DNA of 32,237 nucleotides from Myxococcales bacterium (lineage in GTDB: Bacteria; Myxococcota_A; UBA9042): positions 1-32,237 of the forward strand of contig CANLIC010000042.1 of assembly GCA_947491025.1 (NCBI GenBank), written 5' to 3'. This document shows positions 1 to 8,779 of the stretch, one piece after another (position 1 is the stretch's first letter; the number at the start of each line of letters is the position of its first letter). The position numbers were made by a program, and so were the translations under genes. The notes under the pieces were generated by a model. The model had not been told where the DNA came from, ran no database searches, and worked only from the letters and a program-made list of their open reading frames with translations.

Positions 1-33
1 GAGTGGGCTGCCCGATGGGCTCAGGAGGTTTCC

Positions 34-1362
34 ATGCAACCGTCACCGCTCCACGCGCTCCGTTCGGCCCGTGTCCGTGGCCACTCCGCCGCAATCGCCC
101 TCACCCTGCTCGCGTGCACCGCCGCCTGCGCCGATGGCATGGGCGGCGATGGCGGCAAGGCCTGCACACTCATCGGCTGCGTCGACATGCTGACGATCCA
201 GCCCAAGACGCCTCAAGGCTCCGTCATCGCGCTGGTGCAGGGCACGCTCGTGATCGACGGCGCCACGTTCGCCGTGCAGTGCTTCGGCGACAACATCGGC
301 GTCAAAGCCGACGCGCCGAGCAAGCTCTCGGTCCAGTGCAGCGATCAGGGCCTGCAGATCTTCGGCACGCCAAGCAAGGTCGTGGTGACGTTGTCGTCCG
401 GCGACTACGCGATCAGCGGCGCCGTCATCGAGCCCAGCTACAAGACCAGCCAGCCCAACGGCCCGGACTGCGACCCCATCTGCAAGCAGGCGACCGTCGC
501 GGTGACGCTGGGCGGCGGCCTGGTCGACACGGTGGGCGACGTCGAGAATGACGCGGGAGGCGACGCCGCCCCGCTCGACGGCACGGCCCAAGACGGCGCC
601 GATGCAGGCGGCGGCGGCGACGGCGGCGGCAATGACGGCGGCGCCGCGGACGGTGGCGGCGGCGGCGAGGACAGCGCATTGGACGCGAGCGACGCCGGGC
701 CCGCCGACATCGGGCAGGACGCCGGACCCGCCGACATCAGCCAGGACGCCGGCAGCGCCGACGGGGGCGAGGACGCCGGCAAGGGCTGTTGCGCCAGCGA
801 CGGCGACTGCCCACAAGGCCACTGCATCAGCGGCGTCTGTTATGAAACCAAGATGTTGCAGGCCGGGACCTGCTGGCTCGACGCCGACTGCGCTTCCGAT
901 CAGCAATGCCAGGGCGCCATCACCTGCCCCTGTGGCGCTCAATGCTTCGCCGCCGACAAGCCTGGAACCTGCCAAGCCAAAGCGCCAGGCGAGGTCTGCT
1001 GCGACTCCAACGGCGCGTGTCCGTCCGGCATGGTCTGCGCCAAGTCGACCTGCAAGCCGACCAAGGACCTCGGCGCCAAGCAGTGCTGGACCGCGGCGCA
1101 ATGTGGCAGCAGCGAATCGTGCGAGGGCGCCAAGGTCTGTAGCTGCCTGGCGATGTGCCCCCTGGCTGACGCGCCAGGCATGTGCAAGGCGCAGGGCGGC
1201 GGCTGCGTGGTGGTCAAGAACGGCGACTTCGGCATGTGCGACATGGTGATGGGCGTCGCCTTCGACGGTGCCAAGTGCGTGACGCTCTCGGGCTGCGGCT
1301 GCAAAGACGCCTGCGCCGGCGTCTACAAGTCGGTCGCGGAGTGCGAGGCCGCCTGCCCTTAG
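34..1362 (+). CDS. Cys-rich lipoprotein with Asp/Gly/Ala linker
   Basis: 442 residues. An AGGAGG ribosome site at 23-28, five bases before the ATG, fixes the start. A hydrophobic stretch ends in LLAC (Cys 28), a reasonable lipobox, so the product is probably a lipid-anchored envelope protein; Cys 32 is an alternative. Residues ~43-165 form a small domain with six spread cysteines. Residues ~170-247 are a low-complexity linker of Asp, Gly and Ala that includes three AGPADI-like repeats. The C-terminal ~190 residues are very Cys-rich and contain two related copies of a ~65-residue module (starting near GCCASDGDC and VCCDSNGAC), followed by a Cys-rich tail. Such many-cysteine modules are usually disulfide-bonded outside the cytoplasm. 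No enzyme motif is visible and I do not recognise a named family. Export and lipidation are inferred from the N-terminus. Confidence 0.85.
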   Translation: MQPSPLHALRSARVRGHSAAIALTLLACTAACADGMGGDGGKACTLIGCVDMLTIQPKTPQGSVIALVQGTLVIDGATFAVQCFGDNIGVKADAPSKLSVQCSDQGLQIFGTPSKVVVTLSSGDYAISGAVIEPSYKTSQPNGPDCDPICKQATVAVTLGGGLVDTVGDVENDAGGDAAPLDGTAQDGADAGGGGDGGGNDGGAADGGGGGEDSALDASDAGPADIGQDAGPADISQDAGSADGGEDAGKGCCASDGDCPQGHCISGVCYETKMLQAGTCWLDADCASDQQCQGAITCPCGAQCFAADKPGTCQAKAPGEVCCDSNGACPSGMVCAKSTCKPTKDLGAKQCWTAAQCGSSESCEGAKVCSCLAMCPLADAPGMCKAQGGGCVVVKNGDFGMCDMVMGVAFDGAKCVTLSGCGCKDACAGVYKSVAECEAACP

Positions 1363-1555
1363 GCCGCGAATCCGACGCGATGCAGCCGCCCACCCTCGCC
1401 GGTGTAGGATCGGCGCCTGAGGAAGGGCGATCCATCGCATCGTCCTCCTGCAGGTACAACCCCGGGGTGCGCGCAGCACGCCGCCTTCCCCATTGGCGCG
1501 CCCCCTGGCATGATCTGGCGGCTGCCGGCCCCCGCGCGCGGCGCTGGAGACGATA
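1363..1555. other. Intergenic gap with a weak promoter-like TAGGAT
   Basis: This 193-base gap separates the lipoprotein gene from the transglutaminase-kinase run. TAGGAT at 1405-1410 resembles the -10 hexamers seen upstream of other genes here, but no good -35 element lies 16-18 bases before it. I see no RNA gene or strong terminator. Confidence 0.3.
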
Positions 1556-2278
1556 GTGACCGCGGCCGCCGCCACCAGCCTCGCCCACGCCAGCGCCAGC
1601 GCTGTGCCGTCGCCGCCGCATCCGCTGGCCGTGTACTTGCGGCCGACGCCCTTCCTCGACGCGGACCATCCGGACGTTATCGCCTTCGCCCAGCGCGCCA
1701 CCGTGGGCGCGAAAGGGGCCAAGGAGCAGGCCGTCGCGCTGGCCCGGGCCGTGCGCGAGGCCCTGCGCTACTCGCCGTGGAACGTCTCAACCCGCAAGGA
1801 AGATTACGCCGCCAGCCGCATCGCGGCCCGCACCTACGAGCAGGGCGGCCACTGCGTCGACAAGTCGCTGCTGCTGGCGGCCAGCGCCCGGGCCCTCGGC
1901 ATTCCAGCGCGCCTGCACTTCGCCAACGTCCGCAACCACTTGGGCACCGAGGAGCTGGAGCGTCAGCTGGGCACCGATCTGCTGGTCTACCACGCCTACG
2001 TCGAGCTGCACCTCGGCGGACGCTGGCTGGCGGCGACGCCGGCCTTCAACAGCGCGCTCTGCGACCGGCTTGGCGTGGCGCCGCTGGATTTCGACGGCGA
2101 GAGCGACAGCATTTTCCAGGCATTCGACCGCCGCGAAGGCCGCTTCATGGAGTACGTCGACGATCACGGCAGCTTCGCCGATCTGCCGCTGGAGGCGATG
2201 TTGGAGGCCTGGCGCCGCCACTATCCAGGCTTCGCCGCCGCAGGGGCGTGGCCACGGCCAGAGCGGCGGTCTCCGTGA
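1556..2278 (+). CDS. Transglutaminase-like domain protein
   Basis: 240 residues starting at GTG 1556, with GGAG at 1546-1549 as ribosome site. The core matches the transglutaminase-like (papain-fold) family: the catalytic Cys lies in GGHCVDKS (Cys 100) at the start of a helix that continues as LLLAASARALGIPAR, and the His lies in YHAYVEL (His 146). The strand after the His reads WLAATPAFN, so the usual third-residue Asp of a D-A/P-T motif is not obvious; Asn 165 could take that place. There is no signal peptide, so it is probably cytoplasmic. Bacterial members act as cysteine proteases, amidases or cross-linking enzymes, and the substrate cannot be read from sequence. Its TGA overlaps the GTG of the kinase gene (GTGA at 2275-2278), which suggests translational coupling and a shared role. 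Confidence 0.85.
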   Translation: MTAAAATSLAHASASAVPSPPHPLAVYLRPTPFLDADHPDVIAFAQRATVGAKGAKEQAVALARAVREALRYSPWNVSTRKEDYAASRIAARTYEQGGHCVDKSLLLAASARALGIPARLHFANVRNHLGTEELERQLGTDLLVYHAYVELHLGGRWLAATPAFNSALCDRLGVAPLDFDGESDSIFQAFDRREGRFMEYVDDHGSFADLPLEAMLEAWRRHYPGFAAAGAWPRPERRSP

Positions 2279-5200
2279 GCACCTCCGAGCGCAGGGGCGC
2301 CACGACGACGCAGCCGCACGGCCTGGCGCCGGCTGCGCCAGAGCCGACCTCTGCGAGGACCGGCGCGAACGATGCGTTGCCCAGGGACGACGCCGACGCC
2401 GAGCTCAGGGGCGCCGCCGAAGGCTTCGAGGATGGCCCGGTCACCAAGATCCAGCGCTTTCGCACCACCGCCGGCTTCGACGCCGCCGAGGTTCAGCGCA
2501 GCCTGCACCCGCGCCGCCAGAGCGAGGTGACCGTCGGGCTCCACGACCAGAGGGAAGAGCGGCCCACCATCGAAGACCTCGATCTGATGGGGATCGCCAT
2601 CGAGGCCAGCCCGCCGAACCCGGGCGGCGCCACCGGCCTCGGCATCCTCGACGACGACGACCTGCAGACGCGGCTGCGCAACACCTCGGCCGACGCGCTG
2701 CGCAACCTGACCTCGGCACCCTTCCTGCACGCCGACGGCGAAGTCGACCCAACGGTCTCGACCGAGGTGCAGGGCCGCTACGTCGAGGTCGAGGTGCTCG
2801 GCCGTGGCGGCATGGGCGAGGTGCTGCGCGTCACCGACACCATGCTCGGCCGCGACGTCGCGCTGAAGCGACTGCTCCCGAATCACGCCGACAGCCCTGA
2901 ACACGTGATGGCGCTTCGGCGCGAGGCGCGCATCATCGGCGGGCTCGAACACCCGACGATCATTCCAGTCCATGAGCTCGGTACCCGACTCGACGGCGCC
3001 CCCTACTACACGATGAAGTTGGTGCCGCACCAGAGCTTGAGCCAGGTCATCGACCTGCTCCGCCTGGGCGACCGCGAGGCCTCGGAGCGCTTCGATCTGC
3101 GCCGTTTGGTGGTCACCTTCGTCGCCGTCGCCCAGGGCCTCGAATACGCCCACAGCAAGGGCGTCATCCACCGTGACCTCAAGCCCGAGAACGTGCTGCT
3201 CGGCGAGTTCGGCGAGGTGCAGATTGCCGACTGGGGCATCGCCAAGCGCATGGGCCACACCTCGGCGGCGGCGGAGGGCTTCATCGTCGGCACCGCCGCC
3301 TACATGAGCCCGGAGCAGGCCTCGGGCCGCGACTCGCAAGTCGACCTGCGCAGCGACATCTACTCCCTCGGCGTCATGCTCTATGAGGTCCTGGCGCTGC
3401 GTCGCCCCTTCGCGGGCGAGACCTCGGACCAGCAGCTTGAGGCCACGCGCTCGCTGACGCCGCTGCCGCCCTCGGTGGTGGCGCGCGACCGCGACGTGCC
3501 TGCCGAGCTCGAGGCGCTGGTGATGCGGATGCTCGCCAAGCGCCGCGAGGACCGCCCACAATCGGCCAAGGAGGTCTGGACCGCCCTCGAGCGCTTTCTG
3601 GCCGGCGAGGCGGAGCGCGAACGCCGCCGCACCCGCGCCGTGGAGTCCTATCGACGCGCGCTCGACGAGCTGGCGCGCTACCGCGAGATGGCGTCGCAGC
3701 GCGACTACCTCCGACAAGAAGAGGAACACCTCGGGCGCATGGTGCGGCCGTGGGACGACAGGGCGCAGCGCTGGCAGCTGCAGCAGCTGCGTCACCGGCT
3801 GGCGGTGCTGGACGTCTTGCACGCACACGCCTTCGGCACCGTCACCGGCTTGCTGCGCGAGGCGATCGAAGCCGTCGACCACAGCGAGGCGCGCGAGCAG
3901 CTCATCGGCTTGTACTGGGCGCGCCACGACGAGGCCGAGTCGCGCCAAGATGCGGCGACCAAGCTCTTTTTCGCCCAGCTCGCCCACGAGCTTGAGGCGC
4001 GCGCCGGCCAACCCGAGCGCATGGGCCTGCTGCAGGTGCGTAGCCAGCCCTCGGGCGCCACCGTCTATGCGGTGCCGTTCTCCGAATACCGCGACGGTGC
4101 AGCCCTCTCCGCCGCGTGGGAGATCGGCCTGACGCCGATCCTGGACGCCCGGCTGCCGGTCGGTCCCTACGTCATCGTCGGCCGGATCGCCGGCCACCAG
4201 GACGCGCAGGAGACCTTCTACGTCCGCGAGCAGACGCACCACCTGCTGCTGCTCTGCGATCCCTGGAGCAGCGACTTCCCGCTGGTCGGCCGCGAGGTCG
4301 AGCTCGGCAGGCTGTGGTCACTGCTCGACGACATCGAGGTGCGCAGCCGCCCGCTGACCTGCCTCGTCTCGGGCGCCGCCGGCATGGGCAAGAACATGCT
4401 GCTCGACGCCTTTCGCAGCGAGGTCAAGGCGCATCCGGTCAAGCTCTACAACCTGCTCGAGGTCACCTGCGCCCCCCTCCGGCGCGACGTGCCGTGGGCC
4501 GTAGTGGTCGAGATGATCCGCGCCCGCGCCGGCGTGGTGCCGACCGATGGCGCCGAGGGGGTCCGCGACAAGGTGCGGCGCATGGTGCTGGTAGCGTTCT
4601 CGCGCTTCGGCCGCCGGCAAATCGGCGATGTCGAGCGCTCCGAAGCCCACGCCTGCGCCGACACGCTGTGCGCCCTGCCGGCTTTCGACCTCGAAGATCC
4701 CGCCCGCCGCGCCCTGCACGAGGAGCTGACCGAGCCGGGGCGCCTCGCCTTGGTCCACGCCCTGGCGACCTTCTTCCAGCGCCTCGCCGTCAGCGCGCCG
4801 GTGCTGATGTTGATCCGCAACGCCCAATACGTCGACGGCGCGAGCCGGGAGTTCTTGCGCGATCTCACAGTCTTGGTCCAGGGCGCGCCGATCCTCATCG
4901 TCGCATCCTCGAGCGAGGTCGAAGGCGACGAGCACGCCCGCAGCGCCGAATCTCGGCGTGGCCACGGCGACGGCGTCATCGACCACGACGAACACCTGCA
5001 CCTTGAGCCGCTGCGACCGCTGGCGGTCGACCAGCTTGTGCGTCGTCTGCTGAGTGCGCCGCTCAACCACAAGCTGTTGAACTGGCTGCGAGATCATGCC
5101 GGCGGCAACCCATTCCTCGCCGCCGAGATCATCGCCGTGCTCGTCGAGCGCCGGGGAATGGTCTTCGAGTCCGGCGAGTGGCGGCTCGAGCGCAGCAACC

Positions 5201-5799
5201 TGCCCGAGTTTGAGCGCGGCGACATCTCGGCCGTGGTGCGCCTGCTGCTGATGAGCCTGCCGCCGGCGGTGCGCGACATGCTCTCCCTGGCGGTCGTCGT
5301 CGGCCGCGTGTTCTGGCTGGGCGCCGTCCAAGCGCTCGGCGTCACGGATTTGGATCGCTCGCTGGAGATTCTGGTCGAGCGCGGCTTCGTCTCGCGCAAC
5401 CCAACCTGTCGGTACAAGGACGAGACCGAGTACCGCCTGTCGTCCTCGCTGCGCTGGCGCGTCGCCTACGATCTGCAGCCGCTGAGCGAACGCCGCCGCG
5501 CCCACCGCATCGTCGCCGCCTGGATGATGGAGCGCGGACGCACCGACCTTGAGGAGTGCCTGGCGATGGCCTGGCACCTGGAGATGGGCGGCCAGCCGGC
5601 CGAAGCGGCGCTGCTGCTGCTGCGAGCGGCGCGTGCGGCGTGGACGGTCGGCGCGCTCGATGAGGCGGCGCGCATGTACACGCGGGCTCATGTGCTGAGT
5701 GACGAGCCCGAGACGCAGGACCAGGCCGAATTGGCGCTGCGCTCCCTGCAGATGCGCATCGGCGAGCGGCGGCGCCGACGCCTGGCGACCCTGCTCTGA
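2275..5799 (+). CDS. Ser/Thr protein kinase fused to PEGA-like and degenerate AAA/STAND-type module
   Basis: 1174 residues from GTG 2275, which overlaps the upstream stop. Residues 1-165 are low-complexity and probably disordered. A PknB-type kinase domain spans ~166-440: glycine loop GRGGMGEV (~176-183), Lys 198 in VALKRL, HRDLKPEN with Asp 301, and DWG with Asp 319 in place of DFG, a variant common in this class. Then come a charged, probably coiled-coil stretch (~440-490), a PEGA-like beta domain (~585-660), and an AAA_16-like region starting at LVGREVELGRL (~669) with a P-loop-like GAAGMGKN (Lys 706). The Walker Ser/Thr is Asn 707 and the Walker B acids are replaced (MLIRNAQ, Arg 848-Asn 849). 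The HAGGNPFLAAEI motif typical of these ATPases is kept. The C-terminus is helical and TPR-like. The kinase looks active; nucleotide hydrolysis by the second module is doubtful. It is likely a cytoplasmic signalling hub. Confidence 0.92.
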   Translation: MSTSERRGATTTQPHGLAPAAPEPTSARTGANDALPRDDADAELRGAAEGFEDGPVTKIQRFRTTAGFDAAEVQRSLHPRRQSEVTVGLHDQREERPTIEDLDLMGIAIEASPPNPGGATGLGILDDDDLQTRLRNTSADALRNLTSAPFLHADGEVDPTVSTEVQGRYVEVEVLGRGGMGEVLRVTDTMLGRDVALKRLLPNHADSPEHVMALRREARIIGGLEHPTIIPVHELGTRLDGAPYYTMKLVPHQSLSQVIDLLRLGDREASERFDLRRLVVTFVAVAQGLEYAHSKGVIHRDLKPENVLLGEFGEVQIADWGIAKRMGHTSAAAEGFIVGTAAYMSPEQASGRDSQVDLRSDIYSLGVMLYEVLALRRPFAGETSDQQLEATRSLTPLPPSVVARDRDVPAELEALVMRMLAKRREDRPQSAKEVWTALERFLAGEAERERRRTRAVESYRRALDELARYREMASQRDYLRQEEEHLGRMVRPWDDRAQRWQLQQLRHRLAVLDVLHAHAFGTVTGLLREAIEAVDHSEAREQLIGLYWARHDEAESRQDAATKLFFAQLAHELEARAGQPERMGLLQVRSQPSGATVYAVPFSEYRDGAALSAAWEIGLTPILDARLPVGPYVIVGRIAGHQDAQETFYVREQTHHLLLLCDPWSSDFPLVGREVELGRLWSLLDDIEVRSRPLTCLVSGAAGMGKNMLLDAFRSEVKAHPVKLYNLLEVTCAPLRRDVPWAVVVEMIRARAGVVPTDGAEGVRDKVRRMVLVAFSRFGRRQIGDVERSEAHACADTLCALPAFDLEDPARRALHEELTEPGRLALVHALATFFQRLAVSAPVLMLIRNAQYVDGASREFLRDLTVLVQGAPILIVASSSEVEGDEHARSAESRRGHGDGVIDHDEHLHLEPLRPLAVDQLVRRLLSAPLNHKLLNWLRDHAGGNPFLAAEIIAVLVERRGMVFESGEWRLERSNLPEFERGDISAVVRLLLMSLPPAVRDMLSLAVVVGRVFWLGAVQALGVTDLDRSLEILVERGFVSRNPTCRYKDETEYRLSSSLRWRVAYDLQPLSERRRAHRIVAAWMMERGRTDLEECLAMAWHLEMGGQPAEAALLLLRAARAAWTVGALDEAARMYTRAHVLSDEPETQDQAELALRSLQMRIGERRRRRLATLL

Positions 5800-6386
5800 T
5801 GGGGCGCACGCGGCGCGACGCGCCTGCCGAGGACCGCGCCGATGAGGAGCGGCTCGAGCTGCGCGAGGCGCGTACCAGCGACGCAGCCGCGCTGTGCAGC
5901 TACCGCCGGGCGGTGCTGAACGAGAGCGAGTTCTTGCTGCAGGGGCCCGAAGACTGGCAGGAAGACGTCGCAGCGGAGCGCGGAATCATCGAGGCCTTCG
6001 CCCACCACCCGCGGAGCGTGCTGCTGGTGGCCGTGGAGCACAGCCGCGCCGGCGCGATGATCGTCGGCATGTGCACCGTCGTCGGCGGGCCCTACCTGCG
6101 CAATGCCCACGTCGGCACCTTGGGCATGGCCGTTCGTCGCAGCCACCAGGGGCGCGGCATCGGCCGCCAACTGCTCGACGCGGCCTTGCAGTGGGGGTCG
6201 AGGCCAGGCCACCTGCTGAAGATGAACCTCCAGGTCCACGTCGAAAACACCTTGGCTTGCGGGCTCTACCGCGCCGCCGGATTCGAGATCGAAGGCACGC
6301 TGCGCGGCGAGGCGACGCTGGCCGGCCGCCCGGTCGATCTGTACGCAATGGGCCGCTTTCTTTCCGTAGACGTCGAGTCGCGCTAA
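5799..6386 (+). CDS. GNAT-family N-acetyltransferase
   Basis: 195 residues. The ATG shares its A with the last base of the kinase TGA (TGATG at 5797-5801), so translation is probably coupled. The acetyl-CoA-binding motif A is clear at residues ~106-130: LGMAVRRSHQGRGIGRQLL carries the Q/RxxGxG/A signature. Motif B follows as NLQVHVENTLACGLYRAAGF (~143-162), ending in the usual FEIEGTLRGE strand. GNAT enzymes move an acetyl group from acetyl-CoA to amines on small molecules, peptides or proteins. The acceptor here cannot be read from sequence, but its place behind a kinase and a transglutaminase-like protein makes a role in protein modification possible (inference). The N-terminal ~20 residues are charged and probably flexible. 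No signal peptide. Confidence 0.9.
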   Translation: MGRTRRDAPAEDRADEERLELREARTSDAAALCSYRRAVLNESEFLLQGPEDWQEDVAAERGIIEAFAHHPRSVLLVAVEHSRAGAMIVGMCTVVGGPYLRNAHVGTLGMAVRRSHQGRGIGRQLLDAALQWGSRPGHLLKMNLQVHVENTLACGLYRAAGFEIEGTLRGEATLAGRPVDLYAMGRFLSVDVESR

Positions 6387-6395
6387 GGTCGACCG

Positions 6396-7763
6396 GTGGC
6401 GCCGCTGCCCCCCTTGCCCCCGGTCGGAACCGAGATGCTCGAGCCACGCTCCGTGCCTGCAGCCTCCGCGCAAGCCGTCGCGACGCCATCGTCCACCTTT
6501 TCCGCTGCGTTGCGGCCCCTTGCGGGCGCGCTGCGCAGGGGCCTCACAGCCGCTTGTGCCTTGACGGTGGCGCTCGCCTTGACCGGCTGCCAGCAGCAGA
6601 CTCGGCCCCATCCTGCGGGTCTCGCCGAGGCGCCGCGCAGCGCATCGGTACCGCCAGCGGCGAAGCAAGAGCCGCCACCGACCGCGACTGCGAACGCTGC
6701 CGCGGCCGAGCCTGCAGCGCCTTCTGCTGAGGAGTTGGAGGCCCTGCCTGCTGTGCCGCCGCCGGCGGAGGCGACGGTGGGGACGCTGATCGCGGCCGAG
6801 CCGCGCCCGGCGCCACGGCTGGCGCTGGAGGCTGCACCGACGACCAAGTCGGGCACACCGCTCTACCCGGAGATCCCCTGCGATCAGCTCGCGCCCGACC
6901 CTGGCGACAAGCTCACTCAGCGCGTCGACGTCGAGCTGGCTGCGCCGGTCGGCGAGGAGGCGCCCCGGCTTGAGCTTTGCCTCTTCGGTCGTGCCACCGC
7001 GCGGCCGGCACCGGAGGTCAACGCCCGCACCGGCCGACGCCACACCTTTGTCGCGGCGTTTCCGGGCAGCAGCAAGGCGTCTTGGACGGCTGACGAGCTC
7101 AAGTTTGAGCCCGAGTCGCTTCCGGCCGACGCCAACGTCAGCGCTTCCGGCTGGGCGACCCTGCTGGCGACCGGCAACCCAGACTCGCCGGCGCTGGCCA
7201 TCGTCTCGGGGCGCTTCTACGACGGAGCCGCCTCAGAGTGGGTCTACACCGCGCGGCAGGCGCGGGTCTTGTCGCGCAAGGGCGAGTCCTGGGCCTGGCA
7301 GCCGCTCGGCGAGGCCAACGTGCGCAGCCTGGACCTCGCCCACATCGACACGACCTGCAAGGCGACGCCTGAGGCCGAGGGTTGTTCGGACCTGCTGGCG
7401 CTGGCCGAGCGCTGGCGCCTGGAGGCCGACGGCCGTGACGATCGCCGGCGCGATCGACTCAAGGGCAAAGCGTCGCCCTCGCCAAAGGACGAGCCGGAGG
7501 GCGATCCGCAGTCCGAGTGGCTGCGCAAGGGCTTGCTGGCCCAGCGCGCCGGAAGGCCGATCGAGGCCGTCCAGGCCGGTCTCCACGTCGAGATGCTGTG
7601 TGGTGAGGCCGTGGTCGAAGCTCGTCAGCTCTACGCCGAGGCGGCGACGTTGCGCGGCGACTCGCTGCAGCGGGCCACGCCGCGGCCGCGATCGGCGCCG
7701 CTCTGCGTGCCGATGGCCGATCGCGGCGGACCAGCGCGCAAAGTGGCTGCCGAAACCCCCTGA
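6396..7763 (+). CDS. Lipoprotein of unknown function
   Basis: 455 residues from GTG 6396, preceded by AAGG at 6385-6388; ATG 6435 is an alternative start with a weaker ribosome site. A positively charged RRGL precedes a hydrophobic run that ends in LALTGC, a clear lipobox (Cys 65 with the GTG start), so the protein should be lipid-anchored. The next ~80 residues are Ala/Pro/Glu-rich linker. The central region (~155-320) looks like a beta-rich domain, with FYDGAASEWVYTARQ reminiscent of a strand-turn repeat. Residues ~320-440 are helical and charged. I recognise no family. It follows the acetyltransferase by nine bases and is probably the last gene of the run that starts at 1556; a hairpin at 7823-7845 may end that transcript. 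Confidence 0.78.
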   Translation: MAPLPPLPPVGTEMLEPRSVPAASAQAVATPSSTFSAALRPLAGALRRGLTAACALTVALALTGCQQQTRPHPAGLAEAPRSASVPPAAKQEPPPTATANAAAAEPAAPSAEELEALPAVPPPAEATVGTLIAAEPRPAPRLALEAAPTTKSGTPLYPEIPCDQLAPDPGDKLTQRVDVELAAPVGEEAPRLELCLFGRATARPAPEVNARTGRRHTFVAAFPGSSKASWTADELKFEPESLPADANVSASGWATLLATGNPDSPALAIVSGRFYDGAASEWVYTARQARVLSRKGESWAWQPLGEANVRSLDLAHIDTTCKATPEAEGCSDLLALAERWRLEADGRDDRRRDRLKGKASPSPKDEPEGDPQSEWLRKGLLAQRAGRPIEAVQAGLHVEMLCGEAVVEARQLYAEAATLRGDSLQRATPRPRSAPLCVPMADRGGPARKVAAETP

Positions 7764-7822
7764 ATCTGCGTCCCCGACGACCGGGTGAGGCGACACAGCG
7801 CCAGGCGGTATCGGCGCGCCCA

Positions 7823-7845
7823 CCGGCGATGTGCACCGTCGCCGG
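7823..7845 (+). terminator. Hairpin after the kinase run
   Basis: CCGGCGA (7823-7829) pairs perfectly with TCGCCGG (7839-7845) across a 9-base loop, 60 bases after the stop at 7763. There is no T-run, so it is at best a Rho-assisted or stem-only terminator. It lies in the 205-base gap before the VOC gene, which otherwise holds only a -10-like TAAGAT at 7862-7867. Confidence 0.35.
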
Positions 7846-7968
7846 CGGCGGCCCCCCTGCCTAAGATTGACAGCGTAAAGCACCCGACCCATCCTCCGCG
7901 CCAAGACCTGGGCGCGCCACCGCGCTCGCCATTGTGCGGCTTGGCGGCGCCAGCCGGAGGGTGATTTC

Positions 7969-8754
7969 ATGAGCAGCTACGGCAACTTCGTGTGGTACGA
8001 ATACAACGCCAACGACCCGGCGAAGGCCGTCGCGTTCTACAAGGACGTCGTCGGATGGAACGTCACGCCATGGGGTGGCGAGGGCTACCAGATGCTGGCG
8101 ATCGGCGATCCGAGCCAAGGCGGCATCGCCACCGGCGGCATCATGGCCATGCCCGAGGGCGCCAAGGCGATGAACGCGCCGTCGCACTGGATGGGCTGGG
8201 TCGCCGTCGCAGACCTCGACGCCACCCTGGCCAAGGTGGCCGAGCTGGGTGGCCAGACGCTGGCGCCACCCTTCGTCGTCCCGACCGTCGGCCGCCTCGC
8301 CGTGTTCGCCGACAACGGCGGCGCGGCGCTCGGCGTCATCCAGGCCGAGGGCAACATGCACCCGCCGGTGGCGCAGGCCGACAAGTCGCCGCAGGGCGCT
8401 TTCGTGTGGCACGAGCTGATGGCGGGCGACCGCGAGCAGGCCCTGGCCTTCTACGGCGGCCTCTTCGGCTGGCAGGCCAGCGAGAAGATGGACATGCCCG
8501 ACGGCTCCGTCTACCAGCTCTTCACCGGCCCCGGCGGCAGCAACCCGATCGGCGGCATGATGACCAAGCCGGACGAGATGCCGGTGGCGGCCTTCTGCTA
8601 CTACACGGCAGTCGATGACCTCGACGGCGCGGTTGGCCGCGCCACAGCCCGCGGTGCTCACGTCATCATGGGCCCGATGCAGGTCCCGGGCGGCAGCCGC
8701 ATCGTCATGGCCGCGGACGACCAGGGCGGCATGTTCGCCTTGCTCGGCGCGTAA
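7969..8754 (+). CDS. VOC superfamily protein with two glyoxalase-fold domains
   Basis: 261 residues from an ATG preceded by GGAGG. Two tandem VOC (vicinal oxygen chelate) domains are visible: residues 1-125, beginning GNFVWYEYNANDPAKAVAFYKDVVGW, and residues ~135-261, beginning GAFVWHELMAGDREQALAFYGGLFGW. Each shows the family pattern of an early strand, an A-x-A/L-F-Y helix, a FGW turn, and a late strand with a PGG-type loop. This two-domain, ~260-residue form is common and is often annotated as a glyoxalase/bleomycin-resistance-like or hydroxylase-type protein. The reaction is unknown, since VOC proteins cover lyases, dioxygenases and drug-binding proteins. It is cytoplasmic (no signal peptide). 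A MoaD-like gene follows after 25 bases, so the two are probably co-transcribed. Confidence 0.92.
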   Translation: MSSYGNFVWYEYNANDPAKAVAFYKDVVGWNVTPWGGEGYQMLAIGDPSQGGIATGGIMAMPEGAKAMNAPSHWMGWVAVADLDATLAKVAELGGQTLAPPFVVPTVGRLAVFADNGGAALGVIQAEGNMHPPVAQADKSPQGAFVWHELMAGDREQALAFYGGLFGWQASEKMDMPDGSVYQLFTGPGGSNPIGGMMTKPDEMPVAAFCYYTAVDDLDGAVGRATARGAHVIMGPMQVPGGSRIVMAADDQGGMFALLGA

Positions 8755-8779
8755 AGGCTGCCCGGGGAGCGGGGGGACC

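Noticed and set aside
43..1722. 559-residue open frame on the minus strand over the first lipoprotein gene
   Set aside because: It lies antisense to a well-supported gene with signal peptide and ribosome site; long antisense frames are expected at this GC content.
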